From Neoroseomonas soli (GTDB lineage Bacteria; Pseudomonadota; Alphaproteobacteria; Acetobacterales; Acetobacteraceae), in the NCBI RefSeq assembly GCF_018129065.1, contig NZ_JAAEDM010000025.1:1-50781 (forward strand): a stretch of DNA of 50,781 nt. The letters run 5' to 3'. The position numbers and the translations under genes are program-made. Numbering within the stretch: position 1 is the first letter of the stretch; every line of letters starts with the position of its first letter. The notes beneath the pieces were generated by a model, which saw only the letters and a list, made by a program, of their open reading frames with translations, had not been told where the DNA came from and ran no database searches. This document shows positions 22,734 through 31,449 of the stretch, piece after piece.

Positions 22734-23624
22734 ATGGAAGCCTCGTCGAGAGCCGCTCGTCGACCTGCGAGAACGCCAGCTGAGACAAAGAGCCGTCGCC
22801 GATCGAACGAGGCGCCGGCTCCCGAGCCAAGCCAACCCGCTGACCGCGGCCGTATGGCAGGTGCCCAGGCACTTCGCCGGGCGTTGTCCCTGCTCAGGAT
22901 CATCGGTGACAATCCGGGACGACACCTCACCCTGTCGGACCTGATCTCTTTGTCGGGCATGGAACGGACGACCGTTCATCGGCTGCTGACCAGCCTGACC
23001 GAGGAGTCATTCCTCTTTCGCTCGGCCGACCGTCGCTCCTACCACCTCGGCGTCGAACTGCTCGCCCTGGGTCTCCGCTCCCTGGAGGACGTCTCCTACG
23101 TGAAGCACCTCCAACCCGTGCTCAAGCGGATCGCCCTCGAATGCCGTGAAGCCACCTTCCTTACGATCAGGGAGGGCGACTACTGCTACTGCGTCCAGCG
23201 CGAGGATCCATCCCCCGACTTCTTCAAGCCGCTGTGGACGCATGTCGGCCAGCGCATCCTGCTCTCGGGCTCGGGCGCCGGCCTTGCCATGCTGGCGGAA
23301 CGAACCGACGCCGATACCGCGGCGTACATCAAGTCGCGCCAGGCCGACCTTCGGAAGTCCAAGATCTCCCCAGCCCAACTCATGCGCGTGGTCCGCAGTA
23401 CGAGGGAGCGCGGCTACTCCGTGCTCAGCGATCTCAATCCGGCCGGCAGCGCCGTCGGCGTTGCCTTCCAGGTCGGGGCGGGAATCCAAGCGGCCATCAG
23501 CGTCGGTGGCTTTGCCGGGCCGCCGGACGATCGGCGGCATGCAGCCTGGGCCAAGGTCATCAAGCGCGAGCTCGCGATGGCCTTCCAGTCCAGGCCACCC
23601 GCCGACGCAGAGTCAGAGACCTGA
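22734..23624 (+). CDS. IclR-family transcriptional regulator
   Basis: 296 aa with a basic, disordered N-terminal tail (RRPARTPAETKSRRR), then a winged helix: ALRRALSLLRIIGDNPGRHL with LSDLISLSGMERTTVHRLL as the recognition region (about residues 45-110), and a C-terminal IclR effector domain (HLGVELLALGLRSL to SDLNPAGSAVGVAF and a final glycine-rich SVGG). It likely senses an intermediate of the neighbouring catabolic cluster and may repress or activate both Bug receptors. GGGGGAAG precedes the ATG at 22734. Its last 12 nt overlap the convergent isomerase gene. Confidence 0.88.
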   Translation: MEASSRAARRPARTPAETKSRRRSNEAPAPEPSQPADRGRMAGAQALRRALSLLRIIGDNPGRHLTLSDLISLSGMERTTVHRLLTSLTEESFLFRSADRRSYHLGVELLALGLRSLEDVSYVKHLQPVLKRIALECREATFLTIREGDYCYCVQREDPSPDFFKPLWTHVGQRILLSGSGAGLAMLAERTDADTAAYIKSRQADLRKSKISPAQLMRVVRSTRERGYSVLSDLNPAGSAVGVAFQVGAGIQAAISVGGFAGPPDDRRHAAWAKVIKRELAMAFQSRPPADAESET

Positions 23625-24431
23625 AGCGAGGAACGCCGACGTCTCTTCGGCTATGACCCGGAGCCTCTGACGCGGAGGCAAGTGCGCCAGGTCCGCGCGA
23701 GGGACCTCGATCTCCAGGGGCACGCCGGCAGGCAGCTTCGCAAGGAGGTCGCGCAGAGGGAGGTCGCCGCCTCCCGGGCTGAACCGCTGGCTCCTGCCTT
23801 CATAGCGAAGGGCATCCATCGTCGGGGGCTTCGATGCGGGAGCATCACAGAGCTGGCCAACGAAGACCCGATCGGCAGGGATGCCCTCGAGATTCTTCGG
23901 CGTCCCACCCGATCGATCGAGATGCAACGCATCGACGAGGACGCCGCAATTCGGTCGGCCGGTCGCCAAGGCGATGGCCAGGGCGTCCTCGACAGTCTTG
24001 ATCTCCGTGTAGACGACGAACTCGATGGCTACCCCGAGACCACGGGCATCTGCCGCCTCGGTCAGAGACGACAGATTGTCCTGCAGGCGGTTGCGATCCG
24101 GATCGCCCCCAACGACCACGACATACTTAGCCCCGAGGTCCGCGCCGAGATCGAGGCCAGCCAGCGTATCCGCAATCCGGGTGTCCGGGCGCAACCAGAT
24201 GCCGCCCATCTCCAATAGGGGCAGGCCGCTGCCTGACAAGGCCCGGCGGATATCCCGGATCATCACCGGGTCGCCGATCACCGGGGGGACCGGATCGCCG
24301 GCGGCCGGCAGCAGCTTCAGGCTGATCGAGCCGAAGCCGCACTCCGCCGCGCCTTCGATCAGCCCGACATGACCAGCGTCAGCGACGGTCAGCCAGCCCA
24401 GGGCGATGTCCTTGAGCGTCAGGGCACTCAC
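23613..24431 (-). CDS. Sugar phosphate isomerase/epimerase family protein (TIM barrel)
   Basis: 272 aa, xylose-isomerase-like/AP-endonuclease-2 fold. The opening LTLKDIALGWLTVADAGHVG is followed by ISLKLLP, AKYVVVVGG, VAIEFVVYTEIKT (metal-binding Glu in IEF), GVLVDALHLDRSG (Asp and His ligand region) and a late Glu in PLEIEVP. Such enzymes isomerise or epimerise sugar or keto-acid substrates with a divalent metal. It is the last gene of the minus-strand catabolic operon, its start overlapping the SDR stop by 4 nt, and it overlaps the IclR gene tail-to-tail. Confidence 0.8.
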   Translation of the reverse strand: MSALTLKDIALGWLTVADAGHVGLIEGAAECGFGSISLKLLPAAGDPVPPVIGDPVMIRDIRRALSGSGLPLLEMGGIWLRPDTRIADTLAGLDLGADLGAKYVVVVGGDPDRNRLQDNLSSLTEAADARGLGVAIEFVVYTEIKTVEDALAIALATGRPNCGVLVDALHLDRSGGTPKNLEGIPADRVFVGQLCDAPASKPPTMDALRYEGRSQRFSPGGGDLPLRDLLAKLPAGVPLEIEVPRADLAHLPPRQRLRVIAEETSAFLASGL

Positions 24432-25189
24432 GTCATGAACATCCCGCCGTTCACATCGATCACCGTCCCGGTGATGTAGTTCGCGTCATCGGAGGCGAGG
24501 AACGCGACAGCCGCGGCGATATCCGCCGGCGTCCCCTTCCGCTTCATCGGGATGCGACTGAGCATCGCCTGCTGGACGTGCGCCCCGTACATCGCCTGCA
24601 ATGGCGTCTCGATGATCCCCGGTGCGATGCTGTTCACGGTGATCCCGCCATCAGCGACCTCCTGGGCAAGGACGCGCGAGAAGCCGATCAGGCCGGCCTT
24701 GGAAGACGCGTAAGGTCCGTTCGTCGACTCAGGCCTGGTCCGTCCGGACTGGGAGCTGATGTTGACGATGCGGCCCCACCCCGCCCGCCGCATGATCGGC
24801 AGGACGGCGCGGCAGAGGATGAAGGGCGCCGTCAGGTTCACGGACATCGTCCGCGTCCAATCCGCCGCGGTCGTCTCCTCGAGCGGGATCTTCTCGCCAT
24901 TCCGCTTGATCGAGATGCCCGCGTTATTGACGAGAATGTCCAGTCGCTGGTGGCGCCGACCGACATCAGAGATCAACGAGGCGACCGCCCCCTCGTCGGT
25001 GATGTCCATCTTGACCGCTTCGGCCTTACCGCCGCGCTGATTGAAGTCCTCGGCGGTCGCCTTCACCTCGTCGAGCACGTCGACCAGGATCAGTTCGACG
25101 CCCTCCTCGAACAGACGGGTGGCGATCCCGAGGCCGATGCCCCTGGCTGCTCCCGTGACCAGTGCAAGCCGTCCCGACAGCCCTCTCAC
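24428..25189 (-). CDS. Short-chain dehydrogenase/reductase (SDR)
   Basis: 253 aa classical SDR: cofactor motif VTGAARGIGLGIA (TGxxxGIG, residues about 10-22), NNAGIS, catalytic Ser in NISSQSG and YxxxK as YASSK, then the GIIETPL region and C-terminal GTVIDVNGGMF. NAD versus NADP cannot be decided; an Asp at the end of beta-2 (LVDV) hints at NAD. It lies between the isomerase and the zinc dehydrogenase with ATGA-type overlaps, so it acts in the same pathway, probably oxidising a hydroxyl of the substrate. Confidence 0.9.
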   Translation of the reverse strand: MRGLSGRLALVTGAARGIGLGIATRLFEEGVELILVDVLDEVKATAEDFNQRGGKAEAVKMDITDEGAVASLISDVGRRHQRLDILVNNAGISIKRNGEKIPLEETTAADWTRTMSVNLTAPFILCRAVLPIMRRAGWGRIVNISSQSGRTRPESTNGPYASSKAGLIGFSRVLAQEVADGGITVNSIAPGIIETPLQAMYGAHVQQAMLSRIPMKRKGTPADIAAAVAFLASDDANYITGTVIDVNGGMFMT

Positions 25190-26247
25190 GCCGATGCTCC
25201 GGGGAGCAGCAGGATCTTGGACGCCTCGCGCCGATGCCCGATCTCGATCGCTTCGGCGGCCTGGTTGAGGGGCATGCGGTGGGTGACCATATGGCTGAAC
25301 AATTCGGGCTCCGTCGCGAGAGCATTGACGACATCAACCCAGACCTCGTGCCTGCCGCGCGCCGAGCCGCGGATCTGAAGCTGGCGTCGGGCGACCATCG
25401 TCAGGTCGGTCCTCGGAGGCTCGGGATGGATGCCCACCGCCACCATGACACCCTTGAGGCGAAGGGAGGTCAGAGCCGTCTTGACCGCGGCCTCGGCGCC
25501 AGCGGCTTCAATCGCGATATCAAAGCCATCCCCCGCGAGTTCGGCCAGGCGCTCCTTGCCGCCGGGCTCGGCCAGATCGACCAGCTTGTCGAAGCCCATG
25601 GCCGCGAGAGCGGCAAACCTGGGGCCGTCATTCACGCCGACGATGACCACCTCAGCGGCGCCGGCGCGCCTCGCCAGCAGGGCGGCCCCCTGCCCTATGG
25701 TGCCCGGCCCCAGGACCAGCACGCGGTCACCAGGACCAACGCCGCCGGCTTCCACGGCGGCCCCGGAGACGGCGAGTGGCTCTGCCAGGGCACCCAGCAC
25801 CGGGTCCAGGGTGTCCGGCAGGGGCAGGAGTTGGCTGACCGGGGCGCAGACATAGGGCGCAAACCCGCCATCCTTGTGGATGCCGAGAGCGGCCCGGCGC
25901 GAGCAGTCATCGGGCCGGCTGTCCCTGCAGGCCGGGCAGCCGCCGCAGGCCTTGGACGGCTTCACCGCCACGGCATCGCCGATCTTCCATCCCGTGACGC
26001 CCGGCCCGATGGCGCTGACCCGGCCCGAGAACTCGTGGCCCAGGGTCAACGGCAGGTGCGGTGTCAGGAACTCATAGGCCGACGTCCACTCCTCGATGTG
26101 GAGGTCGCTGCCGCATACGCCGGCGGCGGCCACCTCGATGATGACCTCGTCCTCTCCGGGGGCGGCCGGCATGGGCACGCGGGAGAGTTCGAGACCCGGG
26201 TTGGGGCCGGCCTTGCGCAGGGCCAGCATGGTGCCTTCGTTCTGCAT
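25186..26247 (-). CDS. Zinc-dependent alcohol/polyol dehydrogenase (MDR family)
   Basis: 353 aa medium-chain dehydrogenase. Zinc-site motifs are AAAGVCGSDLHI (catalytic Cys) and LTLGHEFSGRV (catalytic His-Glu); structural zinc ligands appear as CGGCPACRDSRPDDC. The Rossmann domain has VLVLGPGTIGQGAALL. It resembles threonine, sorbitol and galactitol dehydrogenases. The frame opens as far as a GTG at 26265, 3 nt after the TPP gene, but GGGGAG is best spaced for the ATG at 26247; ATG 26253 is possible. It overlaps the SDR start by 4 nt. Confidence 0.88.
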   Translation of the reverse strand: MQNEGTMLALRKAGPNPGLELSRVPMPAAPGEDEVIIEVAAAGVCGSDLHIEEWTSAYEFLTPHLPLTLGHEFSGRVSAIGPGVTGWKIGDAVAVKPSKACGGCPACRDSRPDDCSRRAALGIHKDGGFAPYVCAPVSQLLPLPDTLDPVLGALAEPLAVSGAAVEAGGVGPGDRVLVLGPGTIGQGAALLARRAGAAEVVIVGVNDGPRFAALAAMGFDKLVDLAEPGGKERLAELAGDGFDIAIEAAGAEAAVKTALTSLRLKGVMVAVGIHPEPPRTDLTMVARRQLQIRGSARGRHEVWVDVVNALATEPELFSHMVTHRMPLNQAAEAIEIGHRREASKILLLPGASA

Positions 26248-26267
26248 GGTCATGCTCCCCTTCACCC

Positions 26268-27917
26268 TTAGAACGGGTCGTCCCAGATGCTGATGCCCCG
26301 GTCGATGAGGATGTCGACGACGTAGGGGACGTCCGAGGTCTTGGCACGCTCGATGGCGGCCGGCAGGTCTGCGGCCCTGGTCACCCGCTCACCATCTGCT
26401 CCGAACGCGCGTGCGGCATCGGCAAAACGGATGTCTCCGTAGTCCACGCCGATATGCCGTTGGCCGTACTGCTTGAGCTGGAGCTGCCGAATGTTGCCGA
26501 GCGAGCAGTCGTTGAAGACCAGGACGATGACCGGCGACTTCTCACGAACAGCCGTCTCGAGCTCGCACAGCGACATCCCGAGAGAGCCGTCGCCGACCAC
26601 CGCAACGCAGTGAGCTGCGGGGCGGCTGACCTTGACGCCGATGCTTGCGGGCAAAGCGAAGCCCATCGCGCCGAATCCGACGGGCTTCATGTAGTGACGA
26701 GGCTTCTCGACCGGGACGGCCTGGGCCCAGATCCCGCAGTTGCCGGCGTCGTAGCAGATCACGTCGTCCGGGCCGAAGCGCTCCTCGATCTGGCGCATCA
26801 CCCACAGGGGGTGAACCGGCGCGGTGTCGGCGAAGGCCGGGTTGTGGATCTGCTTGCGCCATTCGGCGTAGCGACCCTTCATCGTGGAGACCCAAGGCGC
26901 CCGGTCTTCGGCACCACTGTCCCCAGCGAGGAGTTTGGTGATCCGGCACAGGGCATCCGCGGCGTCGCCGAGGACCGGCACCTCAACCGGATACCTGCGC
27001 CCGATCATCATGGGGTCGCAGTCGATCTGCACGATGTCCGGCAGCTTCAGGGACCACCGCGCCGTGGAGATGGAGTTCAGGCTGTTGCCGACGACGATCA
27101 CCAGGTCGGCTTCGCTCAACGCCGCATTCCCCGGACGTCCACCCCACCGGCTACGGGGTCCGATCCACATCGGGTGGCTGCTCGGAAAAGCGCCGATGCC
27201 ATTGTAGGTGGAGGACACAGGAATGCCCGCGGCATCGGCGAGAGCCACAAGTTCCTGGGTTGCATCCGAGATGATGGCACCCCGGCCAGCCCAGATGACC
27301 GGTCGCTTGGCCGCACGGATCCGATCTGCCGCGGCGACGATCGATGCTTCAGCGGCAATGGGTGCCTGGAGCGGACGGCTGCTCGCGCCGTTGAGGGCAG
27401 TGAAGGTGATCTCTCCCTTCTCGATGGCGTCGCGGGCGAAATCGAGGTGGGCCGGGCCGGGGTTGCCGGTCGTCGCAGCACGGAAAGCCTCGCGGGTCGC
27501 GATGGTGACCATGTCAGGGTCGCCGACGAAGCGAGTCGACTTCACGAACTGCCGCATCACCTGAACGTGGTCGGCGTCCTGCGGCTCGTCGTAGCCGATG
27601 TCCTTGCGGTTGTTGTTCACCGTCACGACGATCATCGGCACTGAGTCACGATGGGCGTTGCCGACAGCCGTTGGCAGGTTCGTCGCACCCGGCCCTGTTG
27701 TTGCGATGACGACGGCTGGCTTTCCGTTCACCCGGGCATAGGCATCCGCCATGGCCGCGGCGGCCGCTTCGTGGCGGGCGGTGACGTGCCGCATGGTCGG
27801 CTGGTCATAGATCGCATCCAGGATGGACAGGGTTTGGCCACCAGAGACGCTGAAGATGTACTCGACGCCCTCCTCTCGAAGGCATTCAACGAAGGCTTGG
27901 GCGCCTAGTAAGGTCAC
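26268..27917 (-). CDS. Thiamine-pyrophosphate-dependent enzyme (acetolactate synthase/decarboxylase-like)
   Basis: 549 aa with the three-domain POX/ALS layout. The catalytic Glu sits in TARHEAAAAAMADAYAR (about residue 49), followed by TTGPGATNL, a central Rossmann-like domain (PVIWAGRGAI), and a C-terminal TPP domain with AVVGDGSLGMSLCELETAV and FNDCSLGNI (GDG-NN-type motif with N replaced by S/L). FAD binding and product are not predictable; relatives include acetolactate synthase, benzoylformate decarboxylase and sulfoacetaldehyde acetyltransferase. It is the central enzyme of the catabolic cluster, separated by 75 nt from the SnoaL-like gene upstream. Confidence 0.87.
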   Translation of the reverse strand: MTLLGAQAFVECLREEGVEYIFSVSGGQTLSILDAIYDQPTMRHVTARHEAAAAAMADAYARVNGKPAVVIATTGPGATNLPTAVGNAHRDSVPMIVVTVNNNRKDIGYDEPQDADHVQVMRQFVKSTRFVGDPDMVTIATREAFRAATTGNPGPAHLDFARDAIEKGEITFTALNGASSRPLQAPIAAEASIVAAADRIRAAKRPVIWAGRGAIISDATQELVALADAAGIPVSSTYNGIGAFPSSHPMWIGPRSRWGGRPGNAALSEADLVIVVGNSLNSISTARWSLKLPDIVQIDCDPMMIGRRYPVEVPVLGDAADALCRITKLLAGDSGAEDRAPWVSTMKGRYAEWRKQIHNPAFADTAPVHPLWVMRQIEERFGPDDVICYDAGNCGIWAQAVPVEKPRHYMKPVGFGAMGFALPASIGVKVSRPAAHCVAVVGDGSLGMSLCELETAVREKSPVIVLVFNDCSLGNIRQLQLKQYGQRHIGVDYGDIRFADAARAFGADGERVTRAADLPAAIERAKTSDVPYVVDILIDRGISIWDDPF

Positions 27918-27992
27918 GAACAGAACTCCCCTTGATCGATTGCCTGTGGCCGGCCCGCATTCCGCGCGGGAGCAGGCCGGTCCTTCCTCATC

Positions 27993-28616
27993 TCACTCGG
28001 CAGCGATGAGCTTCAGCTTCCGAGCGGCGGCGACGGATTGTGGTGTGGCCGCCGGGCGGAGCACCGGCAGGAGCTTCTCGCGGCACTCCTGGTAGGTGAT
28101 GACCTCGTCCGCGGGGCACTTCCTGATCGTCCGGTCGGAGCCCTTGTAGACGCGTTCCTCGACCACCCTGGCGAGTTCGTCGAACGGCCAGAACATCGCC
28201 TGCGTCAAGCGCACGACGTAGATGGCTTCGGGATCGTCGATGTCGTCGCCGAGGCTGCGGAGGACCTGGCCGGGCCAGAAGCGCTCGACCACATATTCGG
28301 TGAACAGCCCCTGGTCGGAGACCGCGACGTGCTCGTCGAGGTGGTACATCACCGTCGTGCCGGAGGTGATGAAGCCCTTGTACTCGTTCACCACGGCTTC
28401 CATGCCATCGAGGATCCGCAAACCCTCGGGCATGTGGAAGCGGTAGACGGGATGGGGGACCATCAGGTCAGGCGCGACGATGCCTTCCCACATCGCGCAG
28501 ACCTCGAGGATGGCGTGACGCCGATAATTCTCGAGGATCGCAATGTGGCGCGGGTTGTCGAGTGTCGCGATCAGGCGGTCGACTTCGGGCATGCGCTTGG
28601 TGATATCGAACTTCAT
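27993..28616 (-). CDS. SnoaL/NTF2-like hypothetical protein
   Basis: 207 aa. N-terminal segment PEVDRLIATLDNPRHIAIL then ENYRRHAILEV and a hydrophobic cone-like region VYRFHMPEGLRILDGMEAV resemble SnoaL-type polyketide-cyclase-like folds; this is a weak resemblance. No signal peptide is present. Between a Bug receptor and the TPP enzyme, it may be a small lyase or isomerase for the same substrate. The start ATG at 28616 is preceded by a GGAGGAACGG site. Confidence 0.5.
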   Translation of the reverse strand: MKFDITKRMPEVDRLIATLDNPRHIAILENYRRHAILEVCAMWEGIVAPDLMVPHPVYRFHMPEGLRILDGMEAVVNEYKGFITSGTTVMYHLDEHVAVSDQGLFTEYVVERFWPGQVLRSLGDDIDDPEAIYVVRLTQAMFWPFDELARVVEERVYKGSDRTIRKCPADEVITYQECREKLLPVLRPAATPQSVAAARKLKLIAAE

Positions 28617-28655
28617 CCGTTCCTCCGGTTGCCGACGGGTTTGCTGGGGAGGCGC

Positions 28656-29666
28656 TCAGCTGCGCCGCAGGTTCAGGCGCTCCATGACCGGGATCCACTT
28701 GGCTCGCTCGGCGGCGATGAAGCGCGTGAAGTCAGCCGGACCGAGCGCGAGCACCTCGAGATCGGCGGACAGCCTGGCGCGCACGGACGGAGCCGCGATC
28801 GCCTCGGCAAAGGCTCCGTGCAGGCGGTTCAGGATCTCCGGCGGCGTTCCTTTCGGGGCGGCCACGCCCTGCCAGAAGTAGGAGGTCGCGTTGGGGTAGC
28901 CCGCCTCCGCGAAGGTCTGGACGTCCGGGAGCAGGTCGATGCGACGCTCCGAGGCGATGCCGATCAGCTTCAGATGCCTGGCGCGATGGGCCTGCAGGAA
29001 GGTGTCCACGATATCGCTCGCTGCCGGCAGGGAGTTCTGCTGCAGCGCCAGGACGAGGTCCGGTCCACCCCGATAGCCAGCCGGCTCGATGGTGATCCCT
29101 GCTTCGGTGCCGAAGACCGAGGCCATGAGGTAGGCGGTGCCACCGACGCTGGTCGCCCCGATGATCGCGGGATGGCCGGTCCGTTTGATGTGAGCGACGT
29201 ACTCGGTGATGTTGTTGGCCGGGATCTGGTTCGAGACGGCGAGGACCATGGGCCCGCGGTAGAACATGATTACCGGTGCGAAGTCCGACACCTGGTAAGG
29301 GGCGTCGGGGAAGATGTAGGTCGTGCTGACGAAGGTGTTCCCGGCGTACCAGCCAAGCGTGTAGCCATCGGGCGCCGCACGGGTGACCGCCACCGCCGCG
29401 GGGATGGTGTTGCCGCCGGTGCGGTTCTCCAGGATGACCGGGACGCCGAGCTTCTTGCGCATCTCCTCGGCGATCGCGCGGGCGACCACATCGCTCAGGC
29501 CGCCTGGCGAGAATGGCAGGACGATCGTGATCGGCTTCGATGGATATTCGTTTGCCAAGGCCAGGGACGGCGCCGCCAAAAGCGGCGCAACAGCGGTCAG
29601 GATGCCGCGTCGCCCTAGTATCGGCCGCGCGGTAGTGGCGGCTCTTGCATCTCCGTTTGCCTTCAT
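28656..29666 (-). CDS. TctC/Bug-family periplasmic solute-binding protein
   Basis: 336 aa. Signal peptide region ILGRRGILTAVAPLLAAP to LALA, mature part beginning EYPSKPITIVLPFSPGGLSD, then VILENRTGGNTIPA, GYTLGWYAGN and VPVILEN blocks typical of Bug receptors, with GPADFTRFIAAERAKW at the end. It leads the catabolic minus-strand operon and has GGGAG upstream of the ATG at 29666. A palindrome resembling that upstream of the first Bug gene lies at 29761-29780. No matching tctAB is present in the window. Confidence 0.9.
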   Translation of the reverse strand: MKANGDARAATTARPILGRRGILTAVAPLLAAPSLALANEYPSKPITIVLPFSPGGLSDVVARAIAEEMRKKLGVPVILENRTGGNTIPAAVAVTRAAPDGYTLGWYAGNTFVSTTYIFPDAPYQVSDFAPVIMFYRGPMVLAVSNQIPANNITEYVAHIKRTGHPAIIGATSVGGTAYLMASVFGTEAGITIEPAGYRGGPDLVLALQQNSLPAASDIVDTFLQAHRARHLKLIGIASERRIDLLPDVQTFAEAGYPNATSYFWQGVAAPKGTPPEILNRLHGAFAEAIAAPSVRARLSADLEVLALGPADFTRFIAAERAKWIPVMERLNLRRS

Positions 29667-29760
29667 TTGGCGTTTCTCCCGTAGTATTTTCGCAAGTACG
29701 TCGTGCGGTATCTCTACGGTGAGAGGCGTCAGAAGGTACGCCAATCTCGATCTGCGCGGG

Positions 29761-29780
29761 CGCCCACTATGTGGGAATCA
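29761..29780. promoter_or_regulatory. Putative IclR operator, second site
   Basis: On the minus strand reads TGATTCCCACATAGTGGGCG; the core TTCCCACATAGTGG matches 13 of 14 positions of the site at 22641-22660. It lies about 95 nt upstream of the second Bug gene, close to the 87 nt seen at the first, consistent with control by one regulator. Confidence 0.55.
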
Positions 29781-29799
29781 ATCTTCGCAAACGCCCGTC

Positions 29800-30459
29800 C
29801 GTCTGCGCGGCAACGAGACCAGCGGCTCAGCGATCATCGGCCGGGCCCTGCGCATGGAGGCCTGCTCACCCATCGTCGCCCGGCACACCGCCGCGGCGCA
29901 GGACTGCGAGTACGAAGTCGCCTGGTCCAACACCTACCAGGTCGGCATCGACTACACGGCGACCGCCACCCGCTGCGGCAATGCGGTGATCAATCGCCAC
30001 CGCGCCCCAGCCTCGCGGCATCTGCGGCTGCTGGGAGCCGTCCCGAATGTCCGGGCCAGGGCGTTCCGGCACAGCGCCACCGAGATCGGCGTCGAGGGGC
30101 TGGCGGTGGTCGCCACCTCGACCACCAGCGCCACGACGCTGGCCGGACTGTCCTTCAATGGGTTGGACGACATCACCCCGACCTCCCGCGGGCTGTTGCT
30201 CGCCGCGCAGCGGGGGTTGGCCTTCGTGGTGGAGTGCAGCCAGGCGAAGGAGTTCGCCCTCGTCCATTCCCTCGTCGGCGGGGCGGATGCCGGAGGCCGC
30301 GCCGTCGCTGCTCTGCGGCACCCCAGCGCTGCCGGTCGGGCAGCGGGAGTTCGCGGCGGAGGTGTCGTGGGATCTGCCGTCACTGGCACCTGGAGCGACC
30401 AGCCTGCTCGACGTCACCGTCAATGGCGCGCGGCAAGGGGACCTTGCCCATGCGCTGCG
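29800..30459 (+). pseudogene. Phage-tail-like remnant (frameshifted)
   Basis: Plus-strand frames give LRLLGAVPNVRARAF, STTSATTLAGLSFNGLD and LLLAAQRGLAFVVECS, then in another frame QREFAAEVSWDLPSLAPG, a motif resembling the C-terminal domains of phage tail-fibre proteins. The frame switches at about 30290-30330 and no start is obvious. It follows directly on the promoter of the second Bug gene. Low confidence; no function remains. Confidence 0.3.
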
Positions 30460-30691
30460 CGATCGGCCGGTCGTGGATGATGGCGTCAGCGCCGATGACT
30501 TCGCCGCGCGGGAGGGCGTCACCCCATCCTGGGTCACCCGGCTGGCGCGCCTTGCTTGTCTCGCGCCCGACATCGTGGCGGCGATCCTCGAGGGACAGCA
30601 GCCGGTCGAACGGACCGCCAACCGGCTGCTGCAGGATACCCGGCTGCCGATCGACCGGACCGAACAGCGCGCCCGCCTCGGCTTTGGTTGA
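30460..30691 (+). pseudogene. Serine recombinase, C-terminal fragment
   Basis: Frame reads DDFAAREGVTPSWVTRLARL, CLAPDIVAAILEGQQP and RTANRLLQDTRLP, the helix-turn-helix tail found in large serine recombinases (resolvase family) of alphaproteobacterial mobile elements. The catalytic N-terminus is absent. It ends at a TGA at 30689-30691. A different recombinase remnant lies at the other end of the accessory region (10382-10594, minus strand). Confidence 0.6.
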
Positions 30692-31064
30692 GCACGGCAG
30701 CGCTGCCAGCAGCGCCGCCAAGCGCATCGTCCCCGCCACGCAGCACCGGCGGCTCGCCCCATCTCAGCATCCCGAAGGCGGCAGTTCTCAACCCCGCATC
30801 GCACTGAGTGCCCAGCGCGCACCGATCATCAGGCACTGCCTGACACGCGAGCCTCAGGGCATTCCGTCCAAGCCCATCGCAAATAACGTAGTGCCGTACT
30901 GGCGCGCAGAGACAGGCCGCCGAGACAGCGCAGCATCTGCCAAAGACCGGACTACCAGAGACGCGCCCGCCCTATCGCACGGGGGCAATGGGCGGCCAGG
31001 TGCGGGCCTTCCAGCGAGATGCCGGAAGGACAAAAAGATGTGCTGAATCAATGGTTTGTAAGGT

Positions 31065-31090
31065 GTCGGAGCGAGTGGGACTCGAACCGA
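31065..31090 (-). tRNA. tRNA 3'-end-like fragment
   Basis: On the minus strand CGGTTCGAGTCCCACTCGCT reads like a T-arm plus acceptor 3' strand. No matching 5' half is found within 100 nt and one T-stem pair is mismatched, so it is at best a partial copy, such as an integration scar. Confidence 0.25.
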
Positions 31091-31279
31091 CGGTCCGGCA
31101 ATAAGAAGAAGCGGAGAGACTCGCTGGTTCATATAGGGACGGTGATGACTTGGCATCGTCGGTTGCGTGTCCCCGATTTGAACCTGCCATCCACTTCAGT
31201 TTCGCCATCGAAGTGAAATGGAGGTTCGGCATAAGTGGCTCCAGGCCCCGAACCCCCTCCCATCTTTGGTTACCCCTCG

Positions 31280-31375
31280 CCGGCCCCCGCGGTCGGAAGG
31301 GGGGAGAGGGGCGCCGATCACCGGTGCCGAACGAGTTGCGCCGGCCCCCGCGGTCAAAGAGGGGGGGGGAGAGGG
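31280..31375. repeat. Short direct repeat
   Basis: Two copies (31280-31312, 31341-31375) of CCGGCCCCCGCGGTC followed by an A/G run ending AGAGGGGC, separated by 28 nt. No function evident. Confidence 0.5.
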
Positions 31376-31449
31376 GCATCCGTTGGCATCGCCACGCAAC
31401 GCCAACGGGAACCGGTGCGGGGGGAGATGTTTCCGTCTTCCCCCGCCTG

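Larger units (their letters stand above)
30692..31449. other. Non-coding gap with a tRNA-like fragment and a short direct repeat
   Basis: No gene recognised in about 760 nt. It contains a tRNA 3'-end-like sequence on the minus strand (31065-31090) and two copies of a 33-35-bp motif beginning CCGGCCCCCGCGGTC (31280-31312 and 31341-31375). It probably marks a boundary of the accessory region. Confidence 0.5.

Noticed and set aside
31019..31216. Small coding frame across the tRNA-like fragment (CRSEWDSNRRSG)
   Set aside because: Typical translation of tRNA-like sequence; no start or ribosome binding site and no conservation expected.
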